Program-made: the position numbers and the translations under genes
Shown here: one piece after another, positions 1 through 8,761 of the stretch
How positions within the stretch are numbered: position 1 is the first letter of the stretch
Layout: every line of letters starts with the position of its first letter
The notes under the pieces: generated by a model
The model's database searches: none
The model's input: the letters and a program-made list of their open reading frames with translations, nothing else
Told to the model about the DNA's origin: nothing
Assembly (NCBI GenBank): GCA_903892355.1
Contig: CAITIE010000058.1
Location: 1-64,000, forward strand
Source: an uncultured Pirellula sp.
GTDB taxonomy: Bacteria; Planctomycetota; Planctomycetia; Pirellulales; Pirellulaceae
Reading direction: 5' to 3'
Length of the DNA stretch: 64,000 bases

Positions 1-405
1 GCTGAGCCGCTCACGGATTTCAACGATACGACCTCGATCACCCACCATGGCGTCAATCTGGCTTTGGGTAGGCTGTCCCAAGAACTCATCGACCCGTTGA
101 CCAGGAAACAGACTCAGCCAACGCCTAGCAATTTCCTGATCGGACCACGTGGAAACCACATCCGGACGAGTGCGCAGGATGACATGCATGTGGTTGGAAA
201 GGATGGCATAGGTCAAGACATCCACCCCGAAGATGGAGGCGATGCACTCAAGCCGTTCACGGATCCATTCCCGACGGAACTCGTAGTTTTTTCCGCTTAC
301 CGGGTCCTCGCCAGCCAGAAACGCACGACGCACGCAGCGCTGAACGCAATGTACGATACAGACTTCATTCGGATCAAACAGTTCAGCACGCAGCGGTCTA
401 GGCAT
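1..405 (-). CDS. REP-associated HUH transposase (Y1_Tnp-like), partial
   Basis: The minus-strand frame is open from an ATG at 403-405 to the window edge, giving the first 135 residues with no stop; the C-terminus lies outside the window. The protein begins MPRPLRAELFDPNE and contains NHMHVILRT, the His-hydrophobic-His (HUH) metal-binding motif of single-strand transposases of the IS200/TnpA-REP group. The catalytic Tyr would lie in the missing part or further along. Such proteins are common in planctomycete genomes as domesticated or REP-mobilising transposases. Three copies of a short palindrome lie just upstream (458-562), as expected for a REP/RAYT pair. Family call from the motif and overall look; length and activity cannot be judged here. 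Confidence 0.8.
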   Translation of the reverse strand, partial: MPRPLRAELFDPNEVCIVHCVQRCVRRAFLAGEDPVSGKNYEFRREWIRERLECIASIFGVDVLTYAILSNHMHVILRTRPDVVSTWSDQEIARRWLSLFPGQRVDEFLGQPTQSQIDAMVGDRGRIVEIRERLS

Positions 406-430
406 TTGGCTTCTCCTGTGCCCTCAAATG

Positions 431-562
431 CTACCCAAACCACCCAGATTGTCAAGTAAGTGGGTGGCACTTATTTTGGCTTATTTTGGTCGCTACCTAA
501 ACCGCCCAGATTGTCAATCAAGTGGGTGGCACTTATTTTGATTAAGTGAGTGGGTGGCACTT
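431..562. repeat. Three REP-like palindromes in a 62-bp tandem array
   Basis: The hairpin sequence AAGTG-GGTGG-CACTT occurs at 458-472 and 520-534, with a third, slightly changed copy at 548-562. The first two sit in longer near-identical units beginning at 431 and 493 that share CCCAGATTGTCAA before the palindrome and ATTTTG after it. Each palindrome has a 5-bp stem and a 5-nt loop. Their position directly upstream of an HUH transposase fits REP elements recognised by that enzyme; the pairing is an inference. Confidence 0.75.
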
Positions 563-916
563 TTAGCTTGACCTTCTTGGGTGATCAGTAGTCCAATATC
601 TTGCACATCGGTAGTATACGTATGATCTCGTTCCGTTCTTTGTCGTCTTGAGCTTTTCCTCTCCAGTGACAACGTGACCACAGTGTCCACATCGAATCAA
701 CTGGCTGGCATAGACCAACTCGTGAGATCGATACTTCTGTTCTAATAAGCTAACTCTTACAAGGTCCCACGTCACTGGATCAACTAGAGCTTCGTGATGG
801 CCCTCGCACCAGTTGCCTTTGAAACGAACGAAGCCAATGTACGAGAGATCATGCAGAATCGCGTTGAGCTTTGACTTCGAGAAGTGCGGCTTTGAATCAG
901 CATAGAATACCCGCTC
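563..916 (-). pseudogene. Large serine recombinase remnant (recombinase plus zinc-ribbon part)
   Basis: This minus-strand reading encodes a piece matching the middle of large serine recombinases: a Recombinase-domain stretch (IGFVRFKGNWCEGHHEALVD) followed by a zinc beta-ribbon with CGHCGH and, about 25 residues on, YYRCARY. The N-terminal resolvase domain with the catalytic serine is absent, and the protein stops soon after the ribbon, without the usual C-terminal coiled coil. The frame stays open upstream to 988, but that part is antisense to the vapC remnant and does not resemble a recombinase. The homologous part therefore ends at about 916, where it abuts the VapC fragment. Read as a decayed, doubly truncated gene left by a mobile element. 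Confidence 0.7.
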
Positions 917-1205
917 CGTGGTTTTTTCTGAGTTGCTACATGGTGCCGAGAAGTACGGGAACCGACTCCAGCGATTGAATATCATCAAGTCATTGCTCGC
1001 ACCATTTCCATGCGTGCCCTTCGTTGAAGTCGACGCAACCTACAATGCGACCATCCGGCTTGACCTTGAACTCCAGGGCCAGGTTATCGGCCCTTACGAC
1101 CTACAAATGGCTTCCATCTGTCTTCGCTATGGCCTTGTTCTCGTAACAAACAATGCGTCGGAGTTCTCCAGATTTTCTGGCTTGAAAGTTCAGGACTGGA
1201 CCTAA
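912..1205 (+). pseudogene. VapC-type PIN toxin, N-terminus missing
   Basis: The readable part from the GTG at 918 is 95 residues and matches the C-terminal two thirds of VapC toxins: SELLHGAEK, then a block ending QGQVIGPYDLQMASI, then LVLVTNNASEFSRFSGL. PIN-domain ribonucleases of this family cleave tRNA or rRNA and need a cluster of acidic residues, the first of which lies in an N-terminal LLDTN-type strand. That strand is missing: similarity stops at the junction with the recombinase remnant at about 912-917. No antitoxin gene is visible on either side. The GTG at 918 could in principle start translation, but the product would lack a catalytic aspartate, so I treat it as a broken gene. Confidence 0.72.
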
Positions 1206-1309
1206 CCCACAGGGACATTCCTAACCGGAAAACTATCGGCGACTGGCAATCGGGGCTACAATTCGAGCGAATAGTCCTTTTTGAAACTTCCGTGAGACGA
1301 AAGTCGATC

Positions 1310-3814
1310 ATGCAGAATTGCCCTTCGCGTCAACAACTTTCACTCCTAGCAAACGAAAAGCTCGGACCGAATGAAGTCGCGAACCTCGAGACGCATATTA
1401 GTAGCTGTGTATCCTGCCAGCAAACGATCGCAGATTTCAAACCCGGTCAGACGCAGGTATGGACGGTGCCAACCGAAGTGGATGCAAAGTTAACGGACGA
1501 TCCGTTGCCCGCGGAGTTGCAGGACCATCCTCGATACAAGGTGCTGGGAGTGCTTGGTCGCGGCGGTATGGGGACCGTTTATCAAGCTGAGCATCGTCTG
1601 CTGGAACGCACCGTAGTATTGAAAGTCATTCGACCGAATTTGATCGATAACCCTACCGTTCTGCAACGATTCCAGCGTGAAGCTAGGCTGGCGGCTCGGT
1701 TGACGCATCCCAACATTGTGGCGGTCTACGAGGCCGAAGCGCTCGGCGCGACACAGCTGTTGGTCATGGAGTATATTTCAGGTGTCGACTTGGCGCAACT
1801 AGTTGCGCAGCGTGGGCTCTTGCCGGTCGTGGAATCGTGCGAATTGATTCGGCAGGCAGCACTCGGCCTTCAGCACGTGCACGAGCAAGGCTTAGTACAC
1901 CGCGACATCAAACCAGCGAATCTTCTCGTGTCCCATGCCGGTGTCTTGAAAATCCTCGATCTTGGCTTGGCTACTTTAAAGAACGACAAGAATACAAGTA
2001 GTGATTTGACCTCAGACGGCCAATTTCTTGGAACCGTTGATTTCGCTTCGCCGGAACAGTGGGAAAGCACTCGCGATATCGATATCCGCTCGGACATTTA
2101 CAGTTTGGGCTGCACTTTCTATTACTTGCTCGCCGGACAGTCACCGTTTCCGAGCAGTAAGTTCAGCACGATCATTCAACAGATGTGGGCCCACAGTCAG
2201 GCGCCGTTGCCCCCCATCCGCGAGATTCGCTCGGACGTTCCGCAAGAAATTGTTGCGATCGTCGAGCGCATGATGGCCAAGAAAGCGGAAGACCGGTTTG
2301 CCACCCCTGGGCAAGTTGCGGAGGCGCTCACGCCGTTTGTCACCGACTGTGATTTAGCGGAGTTCGTCCGTACCGCAAGGCGGACTACCACCTCGCGTCT
2401 TGATCTGTCACGGATCAGTTCTGTTGGGACTTCCAAGAACACGTTGCCGGCGAGTTCGGTCAAGGGCGTTTCGCGGCGCACTTTGGGGCTTGGGGCCGCG
2501 GCGATTGCCCTAAGTGTTCTGGCAGTATCGCTTCTGTTGGCGTTTTTTGGCGGACGCAAAGGAAAAACCGAGAGCGATCGCGGCGACATCACCTCCAACA
2601 ATCAACGCACGCCCCCCGTCGTGGCTCCCAGTGGTCCTCCTATCAAAGTCGGCGTGCTCCATTCTCAAACTGCTACGATGGCGATCAGCGAACGGCCGGT
2701 CATCGATGCCACTCTCCTAGCGATTGCGGAGCTTAATGAACGTGGCGGTGTGCTCGGCCGTCCCATCGAAGCGGTCGTTGAAGACGGTAAATCCGACTGG
2801 CCCACCTTTGCGGCTAAAGCGGAGAAACTCATCACGGACGACAAGGTGTGTGTGTTGTTCGGCTGCTGGACTTCTTCAAGTCGCAAAACAGTCCTGCCGG
2901 TCCTCAACAAGCATGACCACCTACTCTTTTATCCTGTGCAATACGAGGGACTGGAGGAGTCACCCAATATCGTCTACACCGGCGCAGTGCCCAACCAACA
3001 GATCATCCCCGCCGTGAAGTGGTGTACCTCGTTCCTTAAGAAAAAGAAGTTCTTTCTGGTTGGCTCTGACTACGTCTTTCCCCGTTGCGCCAATGCAATT
3101 ATTCGCGATGCGGTAGCGACCCTCGATGGCGAAATCATCGGCGAAGAGTATCTCTTGTTGGGTGACTCCGATGCCACCGAAATCGTGCGAAAGATTGTGG
3201 AGAGCCAGCCCGAGGTAATTTTGAACACGATCAACGGCGACAGCAACATCGCCTTCTTCCGATCGCTGCGGGCCGCAGGCGTATCGCCCAACGCGATTCC
3301 GACAATTTCTTTCAGTATCTCCGAGGAAGAGCTGAGTAATCTGAATTCGATGGATATAGTCGGTGATTACGCAGCTTGGAGTTACTTCCACACGGTGGAT
3401 CGACCGCAGAATCGCGCTTTCGTTGATCGCTTCCAGGCGCGGTACGGGAAACAACGATTGGTGTCTGACCCGATGGAAGCCGCCTACTGCGGTGTACATC
3501 TTTGGGCGAAGGCAGTCGAGGAGGCAGGTAGCGAGAACGTGGAAGCCGTGCGAAAGACGGTGAAGCACCAGGAATACGAAGCGCCGGGTGGTAAGGTGCA
3601 AGTGGATCCCAAAACTCAGCATACTTCCAAGTTTTTCCGCGTCGGCCAAATCACAGCCGAGGGGCGCTTTGAAATCGTCTTCAGTTCCGAAGGCCCCATT
3701 TCCCCGATGCCGTATCCTAACACGCGTAGCAAGGCGGACTGGGACGGCTTATTGTTGGACCTGAATCTCCGCTGGGGAGGTCGTTGGGCGAATCCCGGCA
3801 GGGAGTCGCGGTAG
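1310..3814 (+). CDS. Transmembrane Ser/Thr protein kinase with UrtA/AmiC-like sensor domain
   Basis: 834 residues from the ATG at 1310; an in-frame GTG at 1292 would add six residues. Order: a ZAS-like zinc motif HISSCVSC (29-36), typical of anti-sigma-type proteins; a Hanks-type kinase domain (about 76-340) with glycine loop GRGGMG, Lys105, catalytic HRDIKPAN (197-204), a DLG at 217 in place of DFG, and SPEQW; one membrane segment (about 393-413); then a C-terminal type-1 periplasmic-binding fold (about 446-800) resembling UrtA/AmiC urea or short-chain amide binding proteins (IKVGVLHS, RGGVLGRPIE, FGCWTSSSRK). This predicts a receptor kinase whose ligand domain lies outside the cytoplasm. 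Planctomycetes have many membrane kinases; the urea-type sensor fusion is unusual. No urea transporter or urease genes lie nearby, so the ligand is open. Confidence 0.9.
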   Translation: MQNCPSRQQLSLLANEKLGPNEVANLETHISSCVSCQQTIADFKPGQTQVWTVPTEVDAKLTDDPLPAELQDHPRYKVLGVLGRGGMGTVYQAEHRLLERTVVLKVIRPNLIDNPTVLQRFQREARLAARLTHPNIVAVYEAEALGATQLLVMEYISGVDLAQLVAQRGLLPVVESCELIRQAALGLQHVHEQGLVHRDIKPANLLVSHAGVLKILDLGLATLKNDKNTSSDLTSDGQFLGTVDFASPEQWESTRDIDIRSDIYSLGCTFYYLLAGQSPFPSSKFSTIIQQMWAHSQAPLPPIREIRSDVPQEIVAIVERMMAKKAEDRFATPGQVAEALTPFVTDCDLAEFVRTARRTTTSRLDLSRISSVGTSKNTLPASSVKGVSRRTLGLGAAAIALSVLAVSLLLAFFGGRKGKTESDRGDITSNNQRTPPVVAPSGPPIKVGVLHSQTATMAISERPVIDATLLAIAELNERGGVLGRPIEAVVEDGKSDWPTFAAKAEKLITDDKVCVLFGCWTSSSRKTVLPVLNKHDHLLFYPVQYEGLEESPNIVYTGAVPNQQIIPAVKWCTSFLKKKKFFLVGSDYVFPRCANAIIRDAVATLDGEIIGEEYLLLGDSDATEIVRKIVESQPEVILNTINGDSNIAFFRSLRAAGVSPNAIPTISFSISEEELSNLNSMDIVGDYAAWSYFHTVDRPQNRAFVDRFQARYGKQRLVSDPMEAAYCGVHLWAKAVEEAGSENVEAVRKTVKHQEYEAPGGKVQVDPKTQHTSKFFRVGQITAEGRFEIVFSSEGPISPMPYPNTRSKADWDGLLLDLNLRWGGRWANPGRESR

Positions 3815-4031
3815 CCCCCTGGTTGTTCGTCGACGGTTTTATTGAGCCGTTGCTACAACCGGTGCGATCGGAACCTTCGGGACCGTACGAGGCCAGTCTA
3901 GCGCTATTTTGACTGTCCATCGCTGAGTCCTTGAGGAAACAATGGGGATAGAAATTGAAGGGAGTATGATTTCAGCTATCCTAAGAAGTCTTACGCCAAT
4001 GTTTTTTGGGCAAGTTTGACGATAATCCGCG

Positions 4032-7000
4032 ATGGCCGACACCCCACGTTTCTCAAGCTATATCCTCAATCAATTGAGTGAGGCCATCGAGCGATTTGGT
4101 TTTGATGAGACCCGCATCAATCGTAAGCTAGTGATCGGTACTCTCGCCATACTTGCGCTAGGAATCCCAACCATCCATCTATTGCATTCATGGCAGATGA
4201 CAAAGGTTCATCGTGCGATGTTGCAGCGGGTCGATTCGCTCAGGGATGAAGGCAAAATTGGTCCTGCCATCGAATTGATGGACAAGTACCTTCGTTATAA
4301 ACCGGAAGATGCCGAGAAACGTGTGGACCTGGTCGAGCTCTTCCATCAGAAAGCCACGAGCCCGGCGGAGGTTTTGTCCTTAGTTACGCTTCAATACTCC
4401 ACGCTCGGACTTTGTGAGGCCAATGCGAAGCTTAACGATCGAATTGGGACATTACGACGAGATCTTACGGAACGGCTGATTCAAGTTGGGCGTTACGAAG
4501 ATGCCGTTGAACAAATTCACCTCGGAAGCAATTCCGCGTTGGATGCTTCCCTCGAAAAGCAACTCGCACGAAGCCGAATGGGATTGCTCCTGGCTAAGCG
4601 TTCCGATGTTGTCAGTAGATACTCTAAAACCTCCGATCCCGATTGGCTCAAGCAATTCGATGCAATGCATCCAGCCGACCTATTGGCTCGGTCTCTTATC
4701 GATATTCCTGGAGATCTGGAGTTGACGGAGTTGTTCGTGGAATTGTGCTTTGGGGATCAAGAGGCATTGAAAAACGCCCTCCTTGCGACGGATTCGATAA
4801 CAGACCTGCAAAATCGAGCCAAGAGGAAAGTTGAGGAGTCGCTATCGAAACAACCCGAATCCCCAGGGGCGTGGTTGCTGAATTTCCGTGTGATGGCGTT
4901 GCTTAACCAGGATCTCAGCCGGGCGGATGTTGAGATTGCAGTTCAACGTTTTCCGGACAATCCTCAGGTGCAGAAGGAAGCGGCCCTGTACTTTTTGCGG
5001 TTAGCTCTCAGCGAAAAAGAGAGGCCCGATTCACCATCCAATGATGCGTACCGAGAAAATGACTTAACGCGTGCCGAGGATATCCTTTCATCGCTAACGG
5101 CATCATCGAGATCGAAGGACGCGAGTTTGTATCTCGCGATGGGAGAAGTACTCGAGCAAAAGGGGAAGATCAAGGACGCGATACGGGTGTGGATGGACGG
5201 TACCCGTGTTTGTAGCGCGCCAACTTGGGAACTCTATGTTCGCATTGCCCAGAAGTATCTTCTGGACGGGGAGCTTCCTCAAGCCCGAGAGGCATTGCAA
5301 GGAATGGAGGAGGCGATTCGAAGGGAGTCGATCGCGTTTCCGGTTGCAATTCAAACCGAGGCACAGCGGTTTGCAAACCAGCAATGGGTCGCGTATTACC
5401 TGAAGGCGGGAGAGACTTCAAAAGTTGAGCGATTGTTGGAGGGATTGAGGGCCGGAATCGCTACGGGCTCGGCCACAACGCAGGCTAACCTGTATGAATA
5501 CCTCGGTGCCGTTTACTCGTCCTTAGGCCAATGGCAGAAAGCCGCGGAGGCTTTGGAAGACGCCGTAAGGCTACGCCCCGCAGATGATAAGACCCTCCGA
5601 AGCGCCTGCCAAGCATCGATTGAGGCTAAGCTTTATTCGCAAGCCCGCAAGCAAATCGAATCTATAACGGATAAGAGCTTTATGGATTGGGTTCGATTGG
5701 CCTCGGTGAGCCTTGAATTGCCAATCGCAGTCGGTGCAACGGGGGAATCGGATGTCCTCAAGGCCGAATCTTCACTCGCGAATGCTCGTGAACTAATGGC
5801 AAGCGATCCGAAGAGCCGCGAACGTGAATGGATGGTCGAATTGCTTGAATATGGGATCAAGCTTCGAACATCAAACAGCGAAGTTCAGCGTCATGTGATC
5901 GACGAGGCGTCGGCGAAGTTGGTTCAATTATGTGAAGCGAACCCAGGCAATTTAGGGATGTGGCAAGCGCATATATCGGCACTTCGCAAGTGGGGTAAAA
6001 CGAAGGAATCCGATGACCTACTGGTCGCATTCCAACAACGCCACCCCGACAGTACGTTAGCCATCACCTTTCGAGCCAACAAGCTCGCTGCCAATGGCGA
6101 GGAGGAAGAGGCACAGCGGATCTTGCTCGAAAATATAAAGAAAAATCCCGAAAACGACTTGGTGTTAGCGACGTTGTTTCAGGTGAAAGGGGACGGGGAC
6201 TCGCTCGCCAAAATCGTGGATGTCTGCGTGGAACTGTACAAAAACGATGTGCCGAAGTTGTTGACGATAGGACAAATGGCTTGCAGGATTCCTGCCCGTT
6301 GGAATTGGAGTTCTGGTAAAGGTCCAGGTGAAGAGAAAGCTATTGACCAACGATGGAACGCTACCGTACGAAAAATTGAAGATAGGATTCGGACCCTCGA
6401 GGGGGATTCAGGAACCGAATGGCGTATCCTGCGTGCCCGTCGCTTGTTGACTGCGTTGGACCTCAAGCAAACGACCGACCTACCCATCATTCGAGATCTA
6501 TCAACCTACATCATTGAGAAAAAACCAGGGTCACCGACGGGTTATGCGTTGGAAGGTGCGGTCCTGGAGCGAATGAACGAAGTGGATTCGGCGACCGCAA
6601 TGTATTTGAAGGCTGTGGGACTAGGGGAGCCGGACATGGGTGTCTATGAGCGTTTAACAGAATTGCTCTATGCCCAAGGTCGATTTGAAGATGCCCAGTT
6701 GGTAATGAACAAACTGGGTCGAGGACTAAGCCGTTCCGCGCGAATATCTTCGGTGGCATTGCGACTGGCTGCCAGCGAGAATGACCAGGATCTATCAACA
6801 TTGGCCAAAGAAGGAGTCGAGTTGCGTCCTGCCGATCCGATGGCGTGGGTGTGGTACGCGCAGGTCCTCGAATTGACCTCGCGAGGGGCTTCTCGAGAGG
6901 ACCGAAGCGAATCATTGGCGAATGCACGCCAAGCGTTGGAGCGCGCAGCAGCGATCGCGCCCTCGGACCTTCGTGTATTGAATGCTGAATACATTTTCTA

Positions 7001-8654
7001 CTCTCGCATTTCGGATCCCGCAAAACTGGATGCAACTATTGCTCGACTCAGCGGAGCAACCGCGGTGGATCCCGTGCAAAAAAACATCGCATTGGGTCGG
7101 ATGCAGCTGGGTCAAGGAAAATTGATGGACGCATTGGCTGCCTATCAAGCCGCCGAGGACCTTGGGGCGAAGCGGTCAGCGATAGCGATCCTGAAGGCGG
7201 AAGCGTTTCGCTCGCATCAGAAACTCGATTCGGCGGTCGATGGCCTCGAGGCCGCGGTGGAATTGGAGCCGCAGAATGGCCAATTGCGACGCTATTATGC
7301 GATGATACTCGGTTCGCGCGGTACCGTGGCGGATTGGGAGCGTATCGAACAGCTGCTCACAGCCTCTACATTCTCGAATTCCGTGGATGACAATAGACTC
7401 CTTGCAACTCTCTACATCCAGCGGGGATTACCTAGCGACTTGACCAAGGCTCGCCGCATTCTCGACAAGCTCGTCGTTGGCAAGTCGGGTAAATCCGACG
7501 AAGATAATTTTCGACTCGGTTTGTTATGCCAACGGAGCGCCCAGATTCAATTTGACCTCAAGAGGACCGTCGATGGAAATCGACTCCTCGAGGATGCCGA
7601 GCGTTATCTACAGCAAGCACTAGCAATCTCGCCGGAACGGGAGGATTATTTATATGCCTACGGGCGAGTGCTTCTGAAACGCAATCGGGTTCAAGATGCA
7701 CTGGCCCAAGCCGAGAAATTGTTGCGATTGGATCCCGATGCATTTACCTCCAATCTCTTGATGGCGAGTGCTCAAAAAGCAAATGGAAATAGCAGTGCAG
7801 CCACGGGAATGATCAAATCTTGGCAACTGCGATCACGTGAGAAAGCAGGCCAAACGAACGCCAAATCCATCGAGGTGCTCAGCAAATCAGTGCTCGGCTT
7901 TTTGACCATCCAAGATGTTGCTTCCTGCGATAGTGCGCTATTGGATCTGGAAGCATTGGACCCCAGAGCAGCGCTAATTGCACTGACTGTCATCACCAAA
8001 AATGAAGAGATCGAAACGCGATCTAGGGCCATCGACCTTCTTTTGAAACGCGGGATACGAGCTGGACCGGAGTCACCGATAGCCAGGGATATCGCTTTGG
8101 TTCTAGCTCAAGCATTGATCGAAGCTCCATTCAGCAACGAAATGCCATCTAGGCTTCGGCCTTTTCTTATCGAGGTACAAACAACGCAAGGTGACGCTCC
8201 CCGTTTGATGAAATTGATGGCGGAGTACTGGCTCGTAACCGGTGAACGGAGTAAATCTGTGGATGCCTACCGAAACGTTGTTCAATCGGGTACCAAGGAC
8301 CCAATCGTGCTGAATAATCTCGCGAATCTACTGAGTGAGTCCCCAGATGGCTTGGCGGAAGCACTTCAGACGATCGATCAAGCGATCTCTATCGCGGGGG
8401 AATTGCCTGACATTTTAGATTCCAAAGGAGCTATTTTGATGCGGATGGGTAAGCTAGAAGAGGCTGCCGGCATTTTCGAGAGAGCAGCCAAGATCGGCAC
8501 CAATCCCCTCTTCAGATTCCATTGGTACATCGCATTGATGCGGGCCGGTCGTACCGATTCAGCGTTGCGGATTAAAGAAGCGATTGATAAGTCCGCACTT
8601 CGCAGAATTCAGTTGTCGCCGGATGATGTCGAGGAGCTAGATAAGCTCCAATAA
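4032..8654 (+). CDS. Giant membrane-anchored TPR protein
   Basis: 1540 residues. A single hydrophobic segment near residues 34-51 (around LAILALGIPTIHLL) is preceded by a short N-terminal tail; the remainder is almost wholly alpha-helical with repeated tetratricopeptide signatures, e.g. LYEYLGAVYSSLGQWQKAAE and, near the end, DILDSKGAILMRMGKLEEAA. TPR solenoids serve as scaffolds, here probably exported or anchored by the N-terminal segment. It resembles the long TPR proteins seen in exopolysaccharide/PEP-CTERM loci, but no such genes are near. It follows the receptor kinase after 217 bp on the same strand, so co-expression is possible. No enzymatic motif seen. Confidence 0.85.
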   Translation: MADTPRFSSYILNQLSEAIERFGFDETRINRKLVIGTLAILALGIPTIHLLHSWQMTKVHRAMLQRVDSLRDEGKIGPAIELMDKYLRYKPEDAEKRVDLVELFHQKATSPAEVLSLVTLQYSTLGLCEANAKLNDRIGTLRRDLTERLIQVGRYEDAVEQIHLGSNSALDASLEKQLARSRMGLLLAKRSDVVSRYSKTSDPDWLKQFDAMHPADLLARSLIDIPGDLELTELFVELCFGDQEALKNALLATDSITDLQNRAKRKVEESLSKQPESPGAWLLNFRVMALLNQDLSRADVEIAVQRFPDNPQVQKEAALYFLRLALSEKERPDSPSNDAYRENDLTRAEDILSSLTASSRSKDASLYLAMGEVLEQKGKIKDAIRVWMDGTRVCSAPTWELYVRIAQKYLLDGELPQAREALQGMEEAIRRESIAFPVAIQTEAQRFANQQWVAYYLKAGETSKVERLLEGLRAGIATGSATTQANLYEYLGAVYSSLGQWQKAAEALEDAVRLRPADDKTLRSACQASIEAKLYSQARKQIESITDKSFMDWVRLASVSLELPIAVGATGESDVLKAESSLANARELMASDPKSREREWMVELLEYGIKLRTSNSEVQRHVIDEASAKLVQLCEANPGNLGMWQAHISALRKWGKTKESDDLLVAFQQRHPDSTLAITFRANKLAANGEEEEAQRILLENIKKNPENDLVLATLFQVKGDGDSLAKIVDVCVELYKNDVPKLLTIGQMACRIPARWNWSSGKGPGEEKAIDQRWNATVRKIEDRIRTLEGDSGTEWRILRARRLLTALDLKQTTDLPIIRDLSTYIIEKKPGSPTGYALEGAVLERMNEVDSATAMYLKAVGLGEPDMGVYERLTELLYAQGRFEDAQLVMNKLGRGLSRSARISSVALRLAASENDQDLSTLAKEGVELRPADPMAWVWYAQVLELTSRGASREDRSESLANARQALERAAAIAPSDLRVLNAEYIFYSRISDPAKLDATIARLSGATAVDPVQKNIALGRMQLGQGKLMDALAAYQAAEDLGAKRSAIAILKAEAFRSHQKLDSAVDGLEAAVELEPQNGQLRRYYAMILGSRGTVADWERIEQLLTASTFSNSVDDNRLLATLYIQRGLPSDLTKARRILDKLVVGKSGKSDEDNFRLGLLCQRSAQIQFDLKRTVDGNRLLEDAERYLQQALAISPEREDYLYAYGRVLLKRNRVQDALAQAEKLLRLDPDAFTSNLLMASAQKANGNSSAATGMIKSWQLRSREKAGQTNAKSIEVLSKSVLGFLTIQDVASCDSALLDLEALDPRAALIALTVITKNEEIETRSRAIDLLLKRGIRAGPESPIARDIALVLAQALIEAPFSNEMPSRLRPFLIEVQTTQGDAPRLMKLMAEYWLVTGERSKSVDAYRNVVQSGTKDPIVLNNLANLLSESPDGLAEALQTIDQAISIAGELPDILDSKGAILMRMGKLEEAAGIFERAAKIGTNPLFRFHWYIALMRAGRTDSALRIKEAIDKSALRRIQLSPDDVEELDKLQ

Positions 8655-8761
8655 CGCACTGCACGTTCAATGTTTTAGATACGCGTCAACATGAAGTACG
8701 ACGCGCTGCTTCATCGCGACCTATCGCGATTGAACGATGTCGTCGTTTATGACCCTACGGA

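Noticed and set aside
64-459. 131-codon plus-strand frame opposite the HUH transposase
   Set aside because: The minus-strand reading carries the HUH motif and known family sequence; the plus-strand one does not.
465-479. Sigma-54 promoter-like TGGCAC-N5-TTGG
   Set aside because: It is part of the repeated REP-like unit, and the -12 element lacks the required GC.
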